Program-made: the position numbers and the translations under genes
The notes under the pieces: generated by a model
Told to the model about the DNA's origin: nothing
Database searches by the model: none
The model's input: only the letters and a program-made list of their open reading frames with translations
Part shown: one piece after another, positions 53,925-64,000 of the stretch
Layout: each line of letters starts with the position of its first letter
Numbering within the stretch: position 1 is the first letter of the stretch
From: Platynereis dumerilii
Lineage: Eukaryota > Annelida > Polychaeta > Phyllodocida > Nereididae
Length of the DNA: 64,000 bases
Direction of reading: 5' to 3'
Assembly (NCBI GenBank): GCA_026936325.1
Contig: JAPTHN010000007.1
Location: 16,800,337 to 16,864,336 of the forward strand

Positions 53925-55420
53925 CCCCATTGTGACCTTAATATTTCACTTACAGTTATGAAATTTGATACAGGTATGGGACTCTGGGTATGGATTGGGA
54001 ACATGTCGAGAAACCCAAGATGGCTGCCGTTTTTTGGCGGCCATTTGGCAGCCATCTTTCTTCATTCTTGAACTGCCCATTGTGACCTTAATTTTCACTT
54101 ATAGTTATGAAATTTGGTACAGGTATGGGTCTCTGGGTATGGATTGGGAACATGTCGAGAAATCCAAGATGGCGGCCATTTTGTGGTGGCCATTTTGGCA
54201 GCCATCTTTCTTCATTCTTGAACTGGCCATTGTGACCTTAATATTTCACTTACAGTTATGAAATTTGGTACAGGTATGGGACTCTGGTGATGGATTGGGA
54301 ACATGTTGAGAAATCCAAGATGGCGGCCATTTTGTGGTGGCCATTTTGGCAGCCATCTTTCTTCATTCTTGAACTGCCCATTGTGACCATAATATTTCAC
54401 TTACAGTTATAAAATTTGGTACAAGTATGGGACTCTGGGTATGGATTGGGAACATGTCGATAAATCCAAGATGGCGGCCATTTTGTGATGGCCATTTTGG
54501 AAGCCATCTTTCTTCATTCTTGAACTGCCCATTGTGACCATAATATTTCACTTATCGTTATGAAATTTGGCACAAGTATGGCACTCTGGGTATGGATTGG
54601 GAACATGTCGAGAAATCCAAGATGGCGGCCATTTTGTGGTGGCCATTTTGGCAGCCATCTTTCTTCATTCTTGAACTGCCCATTGTGACCATAATATTTC
54701 ACTTACAGTTATGAAATTTAGTACAGGTATGGTACTCTTGGATGGATTGGGAATATGTCAAGAAATCCGAGATGGCTGCCATTTTGTGGCGGCCATTTTT
54801 GCAGCGGCCATTTTTGCAGCAATCTTTCTTCATTCTTGAACTGCCCATTGTGACCTTTATATTTCATCTACAGTTATGAAATTTGGTACAGGTATAGTAC
54901 TCTGGGTATGGATTGGGAACATGTCGATAAATCCAAGATGGCGGCCATTTTGTGGTGGCTATTTTGGCAGCCATCCTTCTTCATTCTTGAACTGGCCATT
55001 GTGACAATAATATTTCACCTACAGTTATGAAATTTGGTACAGGTATAGTACTCTGGGTATGGATTGGGAAAATGTCGAGAAATCCAAGATGGCTGCCATT
55101 TGTGGCGGCCATTTTGGCAGCCATCTTTCTTCGTTCTTGAACTGCCCATTGTGACCTTAATATCTCACCTACAGTTTTGAAATTTGGTACAGGTATGGGA
55201 CTTTGGGTATGGATTGGGAACATGTCGAGAAATCCAAGATGGCTGCCATTTTGTGGTGGCCATGTTGGCAGCTATCTTTTTTCATTTATTGAACTGCTCA
55301 TAGTGACCTCAATATTTCGCTTAGAGTTATAAAATTTGTTACAGGTATGGGCCTGTGGGTATGGATCAGGGACATGTTGAGAAGATGGCCGCCATTTTGG
55401 CAGCCATCTTTCTCAACACT
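53925..55420 (+). repeat. 151-bp satellite array with YY1-like motifs
   Basis: About ten tandem units of roughly 151 bp. Each holds TTCTTGAACTGCCCATTGTG, ATTTCACTTACAGTTATGAA, GGTATGGATTGGGAACATGT and CCAAGATGGCGGCCATTTTG. Starts of equivalent words at 54212, 54363 and 54514 give the period. The array interrupts unit 2 of the WHEP block. Confidence 0.95.
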
Positions 55421-55734
55421 TACTAGCTCATTAGGAAGACCTGCTACAAAATAGCTGATTCCAGATTTGAATTGCCCTCCCAAAACTTACTCAGAAACTA
55501 AGGATTGAGGAAAAAATATCTATTCCTTCATTGATTTTTGAAATATCTTCAGGATTTGCAAGTTCGCCAATGGGGAATTACATTATAAACTTCAAGTGAA
55601 TTCTGGTAAAGGTAAGTATTTATAGAATGGGCCAAAATTTTACATATGACTTTTACTATATAAACTGCAATACCAGACCAAGGTCAAGCTGGATCAGAAA
55701 ATATTGGGGGCAGCTGAAACACCTACTGTGGGTA

Positions 55735-55950
55735 TCAGACGGGAACATGTTGAGAAATCCAAGATGGCAGCCACTTTGTGGCAGCCATTTTGGCAGCCAT
55801 CTTTCTTCATTCTTGAACTGACCATTGTGACCTTAATATTTCACTTACAGTTATGAAATTTGGTACAGGTATTGGCCTGTGGGTATGGATGAGTAACGTG
55901 TTGAGAAATCAAAGATGGCGGCCATTTTGACAGCCATCTTTCCTTTTTTT
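55735..55950 (+). repeat. Outlying copies of the 151-bp satellite
   Basis: One and a half further units, separated from the main array by about 315 bp of unrelated sequence (55421-55734). That separating sequence includes a segment shared with 17817-17865. Confidence 0.85.
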
Positions 55951-56029
55951 TAGAAATCTGTTCTATTGCATTGCTTCTATACTAATAGTCTAGCATCTTC
56001 CAATCAACTATTTCTCCTATCTTCCAATA

Positions 56030-56110
56030 TCAGTTGCTCAGTGGTTTAAGCAATGGCACCTTCAATTTCATTGCGCTAGGTCGGTTTTGAATCCGCGGAT
56101 TCTTGTTACT
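56030..56110 (+). repeat. tRNA-like / SINE-like fragment
   Basis: TTGCTCAGTGGTTTAAGC resembles an A box and GGTTTTGAATCC a B box (one base off GGTTCGAATCC), about 38 bp apart, as in tRNA-derived SINEs with a Leu- or Ser-like head. There is no proper acceptor stem, so I do not call a tRNA gene. Confidence 0.4.
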
Positions 56111-56359
56111 CAAGGAGTTGTCGGTTTAGGCACCAGGAATTACCACTTTAGAGTTGTCATCTTGACCACCCTGTGTTTAGAGTGTACCTACATTGACATT
56201 CTCGGGTGTACATATCTTCATGTCCCACATTTACTCATTAGACAACTGTAATTTGTACCACTCAACAGTGAAAATTGTATATCGGAAAAGTCAAATTTTA
56301 TGTGGTTTGTTTTAGATCATTTAATTTAGATAAATCCATGAATAACTGATTTTTTGCAG

Positions 56360-56617
56360 AAACAACGAAGCAAGATGGAAAAAGCTGCTGAGAAGTCTCC
56401 AATGGAGGAACAACCTCCGAGTGGAATGGCGTCCGGTGATACTAATGACCTCAATGCTAGAATCAATGAGCAAGGAAATGTGGTCTGTGAACTGAAGGGC
56501 GAAAAGGCTCCTGTCCGAGCTCCCTCTGGTGGTTCTGGAAATGCGGACGAGTTGAATGAAAAAATCTATGAGCAGGGCAACATTGTGAGAAAGCTCAGGT
56601 CTGAGAAGGCTCCCAAG
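56360..56617 (+). CDS. WHEP-domain exon 1b
   Basis: 258 nt, phase 0, duplicate of exon 1a with few changes (KQRSKMEKAAEKSPMEEQPP; NARINEQGNVVCELKGEKAP; LNEKIYEQGNIVRKLRSEKA). The intron that follows resembles the one after exon 2a (49537 onward), so exon 1b may be a fusion of exons 1 and 2 by unequal exchange. Reading frame open. Confidence 0.75.
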
Positions 56618-56965
56618 GTAATTTCTGAGGTCTTATTCGATTTTTTTTGGCTCAGCTATTTTAGAAATAAATGTATGAAATAGTATAAAGATGATGCAAC
56701 AGGGTCAAGCCGTCAAGGTGGGCCCATTAGGAATCTATTTACAAAACTATTGCGTAAAGTATTAGGTCCTCCGAGGCGTAAAACCTATCGTTTTAAAGCT
56801 CTTGAAGAGATCCCTCTACTCCTGTAGTAATCATAGCTGTACAATTTGTGGAATCAGAATCAAATCAGCTAAATCGCCCTCGTTTGCATAACATGTGTGA
56901 AGTGAAGGTCTGCCCATTCAACATATTTGGGAGTGTGTCGGAATAGCCTTCCACCCATTTAAGAA

Positions 56966-57300
56966 ACTAGCATAGTACCCGTGATAATGGGCACAATGGG
57001 AGTAAGAATGGTAGAGAGAGGGGGAACAGCCAAGGGCCAGTGTTTCAAGGCAGTAAGGCCCTCCCTCCCTCCATTGGAGTCCAGGGAAAACACAACTACT
57101 ACTACATTGTCCAAGAGAAGATGAATAGTCGTGCATAAATGATTGTTAAGTGCACTGGTATAATATGAACGATTTGAGAAACGACACCCACTTATGATTG
57201 TTGTAAGACGTGAAATAATGTTGCTTGCAAATTTTTGGTTGTGGGCATTGAGTAGTTTGGGAGGAGTAGCGTAAAGCATCCATGAATTAAGGGTATGATG
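56966..57300. other. 335-bp insertion relative to unit 1
   Basis: Unit 1 reads CCATTTAAGAAGTGATTCAC at 50618; in unit 2 a 335-bp segment separates the two halves of that phrase. A minus-strand 116-codon frame (56959-57309) crosses the whole insert and has no recognised domain. I found no terminal inverted repeat. Confidence 0.55.
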
Positions 57301-57759
57301 ATGATTCACTTGTTTTAAAGAATGTGCAAAAGTGGAATGGTGTTACTTGTAAATGCTCTATGTGTAGAAGTTAAAATGTGAGTTACCATAGTACAATATT
57401 AATTACTACCAGTATTATTTTAATGTAACTCTTTTATCCTTGTTTTTATACACTGTTTTAGTTGATTCTGTTACTTTTTATCAGTTGTTACGGTCGGTAA
57501 AAAAAGCCTAATGCTTATGTTTGTATTTGAAATTTATCCGACTTAAAATAAAATTTCTTTGACTTTGAAGGCTTTGCTGAAGTGCATCATGCGTGAAATA
57601 CCATGAAGACATCCAAATGGGTGTGAAACTTTTTTTCTCTTTTCGGGAACCTGTATAACTGAGAATTACCATAGGATTAGTCACTTCTAAATTAAAAATT
57701 TCTGGGTCTAACAAGTTTTAAATTAACAAAAATATTTTTCCTCCTTTGCTGTTTTATAG

Positions 57760-57867
57760 GAGGCTGTCGGTGCAGCAGTAAAAGCACTGCTAGATCTTGA
57801 AGCTCTCTACGAAAGTGCAACTGGAAAACAATGGAAGCCTGGTCAACATGTTCCCTCTCATGACCTC
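57760..57867 (+). pseudogene. WHEP exon 3b, truncated by a LINE
   Basis: Begins like exon 3a (AVKALLDLEALYESATGKQW then KPGQHVPSHDL) with acceptor TTATAG. After SHDL, where exon 3a continues LKIIDQGNVV, the 5' end of a LINE follows directly at 57868. The donor and the next half domain are lost. Confidence 0.75.
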
Positions 57868-58450
57868 GCCCCCGCAGGTCTCGGACCTGCCCCCGCAGGT
57901 CTCGGACACTAAGGTGAAGACCTCTAAATGTCCTCTATCCTTAGTGGCCAACATTGAGACAGTGCGCATGCATGGTATGTCCCCTACCTTACAGGAGAAT
58001 ATCAATATACCAAGTTTCAAAACCGGATCGTACGTCAACTGAGTAACGAAGGTGCACGTCCCTCACAGAAGACAATCACAGATAGCCTGAGGTGCCAAAC
58101 TAATGGCACATTCCTGCTGAAACCTGCAACCTCTGAACAACAAGAGGAATTGACCGGCATCCATGAGATAGCTAATACCAAAGTCACCATTGAACTTTTT
58201 CAAAGATCAGCAAAGGCATTATCTTCTCCAAAGAAAGCAAGACCTGCTCAGACATGAAATTACAAATTGGTTTCACAAACACGGCATCACAAAACTCAAA
58301 CATCTGGCTCACACGAATGGTTATGAGTTACTGTTGCTAACATTTATAAGCGAACCAGTTCCAAAGAAAGTACCTGTAGCCTTGGAATGGTGCAGAGTTT
58401 CTCCATTCTTTCCCCATCCAAAACAGCTTCACAGGGAACTCCAACGTGCA
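57868..58450 (+). mobile_element. Jockey-group LINE, 5' fragment with decayed ORF1
   Basis: Starts with GCCCCCGCAGGTCTCGG (repeated once in tandem), the same terminus as the LINE at 62231, and shares TATCCTTAGTGGCCAACA with it. ORF1 pieces follow in three frames: GTFLLKPATSEQQEELTG, then GIIFSKES, then LRHEITNWFHKHGITKLKHL, and VALEWCRVSPFFPHPKQ just before the expected zinc knuckles. At least two frameshifts. It ends before ORF2, so it is a 5' fragment rather than the usual 3' fragment. Confidence 0.7.
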
Positions 58451-60320
58451 ATAAATAAAATGATAGGCCTATTGCTAAGTCAACTACCCAACTATTTATC
58501 TGTTTCTCTGTTTATCTGACTGTCTGTCGATCTATCGATTTCATTCCAGTCCCAACACAGCAAGGTTCGATTTCAGAACAGCCGGTCACCTGCACCTATA
58601 TTAGACGACAGTTTCAATCATCCTTTACCTCATGCTATGCCTTCCGTCCATCCGAATCAGCCTATCGAGTGCATAGGCCTAAATAATGATACAGAACATA
58701 AGACTTCCAACCATGGATCAATCCCAATGCTATGCATTAATAATGACGAAAAATAATCGTCTTGATTCCTAAAGACTTTGGATACAAACTAAAGATACTG
58801 ACATTGTGATTGGCATTACCACGCTGGCTGTCTTGCATGTTTTGGAAATATAAATCTATTCATGTACAATTTAATTTGTTGAGTAGCTAACAAATGGAAT
58901 ATCTACAGGACTTTTTTTATGTTCGAGGGCCTTTAGCAGTTGCTGCGGGTCCATTCGACATTTTTTTGTATAATGTTTTAAAGGACTGATATCACATTTA
59001 TATGGACATTTTTTTTACTTGATAATCTAAACTGATATTGGACACTCTGAATGATTAAAAAAACACAGAACATTTACAGGTTTAATCACCAGAACTGGTA
59101 CCAGTATTGTAATAATTATAATATATACTTTAACCGTGTTTTTAACTTTCTGTAGACTAGTGTAGACTTTGATTTTGCTTTTATTATGATATTGATGACT
59201 CATAAATTTTATCTTTTTTTGTATTCGGTTTGTCAAAATAAAAGTCTATATATATTATATTTAATATTTTTCATTTTATGTCTTTATTTTCACCAATTCT
59301 TTAATTTCTGCTTTCCTGTGTTTTGATTATCCATGACTGCTTTGACCTTTATTTTCAGGCCTAGACTGAGTTAAATGAGTGTCAACATTGGTTTTTCAAT
59401 TAAATTAATACAGTAACATTAATATTTATAATTATTACGATTTTGTGTGAATGTGTACTCTGTATGAATAAAGATAAACTTTTTGATCTTTGATTTTTTA
59501 TCCACTTCCAACTTCATGATTTTTAAAGAAAAATATCAATAATTCAATTATGAATTTATACTAATGTTGAAATACTGGTAAACCCAATATAACAGCATTA
59601 AACAAAATTAACGTTATAATAAATCAAATTTGGAGATTTCCATAATGATCTGGCTCCCTTTGGGATAGTCCTGATAACCCTCATAGCTATTTGATTCATT
59701 TTAGTACCTCAAATAAAACCAGTTTTAAAAATGAAAAAAAAAGAAATATTGAAAAAATATTGAAATACCACTCTCATTGTGGCTTAAAATTTATATTGGT
59801 ATTATGAAGTTTCAATGAAATAATATGGAATATACCTGCAATGGTTTACTGATATGAAACTTATTCATACCCCAACCTTTTTTTAAAGGTCTTATAAAAT
59901 GCCTTCCACGGCATAATGAGAGAATCAATTTTGGTATTTTTAGTAGTATATGTGTTGTTATAAGCAAGAAATGGTTTAATTTTCAATTTGTGACAAACCC
60001 AAAAAACCTCAAATTTCAAGAAGTAAAAAACCCACTATAGTGTTCTACTGTATGCATATAAGTATGGATGGATTTCTATGACTGAATTATAGAATTATGG
60101 TATCTGCAATTTGATTCATACATTGCCACTGTTAACCAGTAGCTAAAAAACCAATACTGATTTTTCCTTGTATAAGTGCAATTGGTTTTTAAAAATATCA
60201 ATGACTAATGGTTTTTAACAAATCAAAAGGTGTTTGAAATACAGGACAAGCTCAGGTACCAGTTTTGAAATCTTATTAGAACTTTAGTTTTTAGAGTGAA
60301 ATAAGAAAAATAAATTCCTT
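58451..60320. other. AT-rich gene-free stretch
   Basis: No gene supported. 58650-58720 resembles 17030-17090 (old interspersed repeat). The rest is low-complexity AT-rich DNA. Confidence 0.45.
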
Positions 60321-60324
60321 GTCT

Positions 60325-60462
60325 GCGATGATGGCTTGTCTGGCACCCCTATTACCTGGTATCATCCTTCTTTAACAATGAAATAGCTAAGGTGTAATGG
60401 TAGCGCTACACAAGCTGCTAAAGTGTCAAATCTATAAATTGGACTTTATAGAATTGCCCAGT
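60325..60462. repeat. Partial copy of the 49733-50131 MITE
   Basis: Matches the right arm (ATGGCTTGTCTGGCACCCCT; CTACACAAGCTGCTAAAGTG; ATAGAATTGCCCAG). The left arm is missing. Confidence 0.75.
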
Positions 60463-61000
60463 TACTAAAAATACAGCCCCTCAATATCAATATATATTAA
60501 TGAGCTATTTGTGAGAAATTAGAACCCGTATGAATTGCTGTAAAATGAAAGATTCTCACTATCAAAATACAACTCACTGTGCCATACGGGTAACAGAGGA
60601 TTTAATAGTTAGGCCCTAAAATATGGAACAATATACCAGTCTGCATTGAAAGTAGCTCCTCACTCAGCACCTTGAAGTATCTGTAATATTATGAAGTCTC
60701 TATATTAAATAAATGGCTACTCAAAGATGAAATTGAGAGGTCAACCAGATGAAAGTTGTGGGGAGCTATGGATTTTCTGTTCCTCCCTTACCATTCCTGT
60801 ATGGTGTAACAGCAGTAGCACCACCAGCCTCAGCTTGTGGTTTGTCTGTCTTGAAATCTTCTATCTCAGAGGTCCATGTACCCCTCTCATGAAATGGTGA
60901 AACTAATTTACAGCAATTTGTGGTGCACAGTCGAGGAATTGGGCCAGTCTTGTGAAGGATTTGTGTACCTTCAGATCAGTATTGCTTGATTTTGGTGGCT
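60463..61000. other. No gene seen
   Basis: No supported coding region. The end near the fossil below may include more of that element, but I cannot align it. Confidence 0.4.
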
Positions 61001-62200
61001 GATGTCCCACTAATGCCTTATAGGCACTAATTTGCTAGCTTGTTCTTGCCTTTGTCAAACGTGACCTTCTTCACAAGCACCGCTCTGTATCGCTGTTCCG
61101 GAGTGTTCTCCTTCATCTTCTTGTCATCTCTAACCACCTTCGAAGTACCTTGTGACCTATTGATGTTGTTTGTGCTATTCTGTAAGCTTCTTTTCATCCT
61201 GCTGTTCACCTCTGGCATACTCATGTCTCATGGAATTGCTTTATATTACTTCTGTCAAGTCGTCAGGTCCAAATTTGATGTAAACTGCCAATCAAGGAGT
61301 CCTACATGAGTTCGAAGGAGTTTAGCTTGTTGTTTCATGACTCGTACAGTTGCACGCATGAACCTGAGAAACAAAATCCAAGAAATTGATGGAATTGTTT
61401 CTTGTTTGTTGGTACAGGTCAATTAAAGATCTTCTCTATCTTGGCTTTGTCCAACGATCTTAACGCCTTCTTCTGAAAGTGAGTGACCAAATATTTAATT
61501 TCAAATTGGAACAAACAGTACTTGCTGGGTTTCAACTTCATGTCTGCAGCTTCGATCCTTGTCAGCACTTTCTCAAGGTGAAGCAAGTTTTGTTTGAAGT
61601 CAGAGCTGAAAACAATGACATCATCTAAATACAATGAACAGCATTCAAAATTGACCCTCTGGAATGTATCGGCGGAATTGGACAAACACATCAGCAGACA
61701 GACCCATTCGTAAAAGCCTAAGTCTGCTGCAGTAAAGGCAGTATACGTCCTATCTTCGGTTCCATCTCAACTTGCCAATAGCTTGCCTTCAACATAATCT
61801 TTGCTTCAACTCAAGTGGTGAAACCACGACAAAACCTGATAATCTGTCAATGGTATCATCAGTCCTTGGTATATAGTGAGCGTCTAGGACAGTTTTGTTG
61901 TTTAATCGCTGAAAATCAATACAAAATCTGAGGATTCCTTCACGTTTCTTAATGCGCTGCCGATGAGAAAGGTCTGTTGCTCTCCAGAATTACGCCTGAG
62001 TCTAACATGAAATCTCACTTTATCTGTCATCGCAGGCGGAATTCTCCTTTAACTCTCTTTAAATGGAGTATCATCAGTCAGTCTTATCCGATACTTGTGT
62101 GCTGTGCAGTGACTAAGATCTAAACTGTCCCAAGAAAATGCATTCCTGTGTCTTTCTAGGCACTGATGGACTCACTCTTCTGTAGAAAAAAAAGTGCTCT
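61000..62200 (-). mobile_element. Decayed Ty3/gypsy pol remnant
   Basis: On the minus strand, reverse-transcriptase segments (including a YLDDVIVFS motif around 61640) and, further on, the basic end of an integrase can be recognised. The family is Ty3/gypsy, similar in type to the tandem pair at the start of the window but much older. It is heavily broken, with many interruptions and large missing parts, and no LTRs are visible. Confidence 0.75.
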
Positions 62201-62230
62201 TGTAGATCTCTCTTGTTCAACACAAGACAA

Positions 62231-64000
62231 GCCCCCGCAGGTCTCGGGCCTCCTCGCGGCGGTGGGTGGTAACACTTAAGGTGAAGTCCTGTATCCTTAG
62301 TGGCCAACACGAGACAGTGCGCAAGCACACGTCTCCCCGACGGAAATGGGGCAACCTGTTTGCCGTGGGTTGCGACCCGTGTTGGAGGATGAAGGGGTCC
62401 TGGTGGTTGAGTTGGGCGGGACTAATTTGGTCCTCTCATACAATACACTACTTTGGCCTGGATTTCTCCCAGACGGGAGGCTGGATTGGCCCGGTCCAGT
62501 CAATCGGCTTGTCATGTTGCTATTTAGGACTTCAGTCCTATTTGGCCATGGCTGATGGGTCAATCAAGAAAGGTTAGAATCCGAATATTTGCCTGCCATG
62601 GTTACTGTTATCATGATTTGAGGCAATATTGCAGGCCTAGTCTTTGGAGAGTATACCCTTCTTGTATCCCTGTGACTCGAGTACTGGGCTTTGCCCTACT
62701 CATATTGGTCTCCCCTTGTTGGACTCCGTGGCGGGTGGGGAACATGGGGGGTGAAAAATAGAACACTACATGGATTTTTTTAACCGAGACTTGTCTCAAA
62801 CAGAATTATTTGGTTGTGAAACTGACCCTTGGCCGAGGTTCATTGTTATCAAAGGAAAAGATGACGAATACAAGAAAATGTCTTCTGTCTTACGGGCGAC
62901 AGCCCTATTCAAGGCTATAGGACGCCCAGATGATGTCAGGAGATTCCCTGACTCTCTGTTGATTAAATGTGTGCACAAAGAACAATCTGAGAAATTGCTA
63001 GGGATGAAGAGATTGGGAACTGCCGAAGTAGAGGTGACTCCCCATGAACGGTTGAACACCGTCAGGGGAGTCATTTATTCTTATGACAGTCATGAAAGCT
63101 CAGACGAGCAACTGCTGGACTGGTTTCAATACCGAAATATCCCGGTTGTCTCAATATACAGGATGTTCCAGAGAAAGACAAGGGAAGGTTCCACTGTTGA
63201 GACCCTAAGTCTCACTTTCAAGGGCAGTAGGATCCCGGACTCAGTCGAGCTTGGCTTCGAGTCCTGTAGGTCCGTCCGTACATCCCTAACCCAAGGAGAT
63301 GTTATCGATGCCAACGATATGGCCATATAACCAAGACTTGTAAAAATCGAGAGGAAATATGTGCCAAGTGTGGGGGACTAGACCATTCACATTCAAAGGA
63401 TCATCCTTGCAACCTTCCTCCAAAATGTGTTAATTGCAAGGGTAGCCACGCCTCGTATGACAAATCATGTCCCAAATTTAACTTTGAGAAAAAAGTCCTT
63501 GAGATCAAGGCAAGCTCCAACATCTCATTTACAGAAGCAAGACGAATAGCTCAATCACGATATGGGGCTGAAAGCTATGCCCGAAAGGTCAGTGGAGAAC
63601 TACAAACAGGGTCACAGTTGTCGCATGGATCTGCCATTCATCGCCCAGCTGGACCCAGTTCAACACCTCGTTCAACGCCAAGGCTAAGACTTGATCTGGA
63701 TCCCGAATATAATTATTCAAAACATGCACAGACCCAAAACAATGATGACAAATCTAATCCTCAAGAAGACAAAGACAAATTCTGTACATTTTTTGCCCAT
63801 GCGCAAATGAATGAACTTCTAGATGCGCATGGAAAACACGTGACTCAAAAACAAAACAGGACAGACAAAGCCCAACAAAACGACCCACACAACAAATCGA
63901 CAAAAAGGAAATCAGATGACAGGAATATTGAAGAGAGAACACCAGCTAAGATTCAAGCTACAGAGACTGAGTCAGAACAAAATACCTCTTTTGAAACTGT
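62231..64000 (+). mobile_element. Jockey-group LINE, 5' part, runs off the window
   Basis: 5' terminus GCCCCCGCAGGTCTCGG, a 5' UTR of about 540 bp, then ORF1 from 62770. The end lies outside the window, so ORF2 (endonuclease and RT) cannot be seen. The shared terminus with the fragment at 57868 marks the true 5' end of the family. Confidence 0.8.
62770..64000 (+). CDS. LINE ORF1 (Gag-like, zinc knuckles), one frameshift, incomplete
   Basis: Starts MDFFNRDLSQTELFG. The first frame (62770-63330) carries the RNA-recognition-like region (FIVIKGKDDEYKKMSSVLRA; RGVIYSYDS; LSLTFKGSRIPDSVELGFES). From about 63267 the coding continues one frame back as PYIPNPRRCYRCQRYGH, followed by further knuckles (CAKCGGLDHSHSKDHPC, CVNCKGSHASYDKSC), then a polar region open to the window end. 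The break is at GTCCGTCCGTAC; loss of one 4-bp GTCC unit would explain it. ORF1 proteins bind LINE RNA in the cytoplasm. The knuckle order and PYIPNP motif are typical of Jockey/Nimb-type ORF1. Confidence 0.75.

Larger units (their letters stand above)
47580..57867. repeat. Duplicated, rearranged WHEP-exon block
   Basis: Unit 1 runs from about 47580 to 51519+, unit 2 from about 51659 to 57867. The order of matching segments is the same: a spacer with a TTGTCTGA minisatellite (47580-48560 with 51659-52640), a TGGTGGTTACTGA-CAACCACTA segment (48590 with 53153), the AAACAAC-start WHEP exon (48930 with 56360), the TTGCGTAAAGTATTAGGTCC segment (50392 with 56750) and the last WHEP exon (51349 with 57760). 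Unit 2 has gained the 151-bp satellite and other insertions, and has lost the second and the broken exon. Confidence 0.8.

Noticed and set aside
53925-55420. Regular repeats that could look like a CRISPR array
   Set aside because: Units are 151 bp and similar along their whole length, with no unique spacers, and the genome is eukaryotic.
57797-58042. 81-codon plus frame across the WHEP-LINE join
   Set aside because: Starts in a different frame from the WHEP exon and runs into the LINE 5' UTR; fortuitous.
62297-62577. Short frames on both strands in the LINE 5' UTR
   Set aside because: Mutually overlapping, no similarity to ORF1, and lie upstream of the clear ORF1 start.

Overview
The window reads as nuclear DNA of an invertebrate animal. 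It is AT-rich, has spliced genes with GT/AG introns, and is crowded with transposable elements. A receptor with an IL-17-receptor SEFIR domain, exons encoding WHEP domains of the aminoacyl-tRNA-synthetase type, Jockey-group LINE ORF1s, PIF/Harbinger, Helitron, hAT and Tc1/mariner elements, and long GATA arrays together suggest a marine invertebrate (echinoderm, hemichordate, lancelet or similar). The species cannot be fixed from the sequence alone.

Layout. 1-14680: two nearly identical Ty3/gypsy LTR retrotransposons in tandem that share a middle LTR (LTR tail 1-17, LTRs 6677-7342 and 14015-14680). They sit inside an older, decayed Helitron whose replicase resumes on the minus strand right after the last LTR (14681-15480). 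A RecQ-like helicase remnant follows (about 15940-16210, minus). 16260-27900 has no convincing host gene. It holds a short hAT element with 8-bp flanking repeats, a nest of three Tc1/mariner-like non-autonomous elements, two further foldback elements and a GATA microsatellite.

27941-42097 is the main host gene, an IL-17-receptor-like single-pass protein that I could assemble from ten phase-consistent exons into about 698 residues: signal peptide, Cys-rich ectodomain, transmembrane helix and SEFIR domain. Its third intron contains a complete-looking 6.74-kb PIF/Harbinger transposon (28886-35626). That element carries an intact DDE transposase on the minus strand and, on the plus strand, an unusual accessory protein with AT-hooks, SPxK repeats, a SANT/MADF-like region and a polyglutamine tail. 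Other introns of the gene hold three foldback MITEs. A probably intronless gene of unknown function follows (43256-43987, with TATA box and polyA signal), then a possible acidic exon and a 1.2-kb hAT foldback element (46019-47230).

47580-57867 is a duplicated, rearranged block of phase-0 exons that encode WHEP domains, as in the linker of glutamyl-prolyl-tRNA synthetase. No synthetase catalytic domain lies in the window. One exon is broken by a stop and one is cut by a LINE. The second unit contains an array of a 151-bp satellite, each copy of which carries YY1-like motifs. 57868-58450 is a 5' fragment of a LINE, about 61000-62200 is a badly decayed Ty3/gypsy pol remnant (minus), and 62231-64000 is the 5' part of a second LINE that runs off the window.
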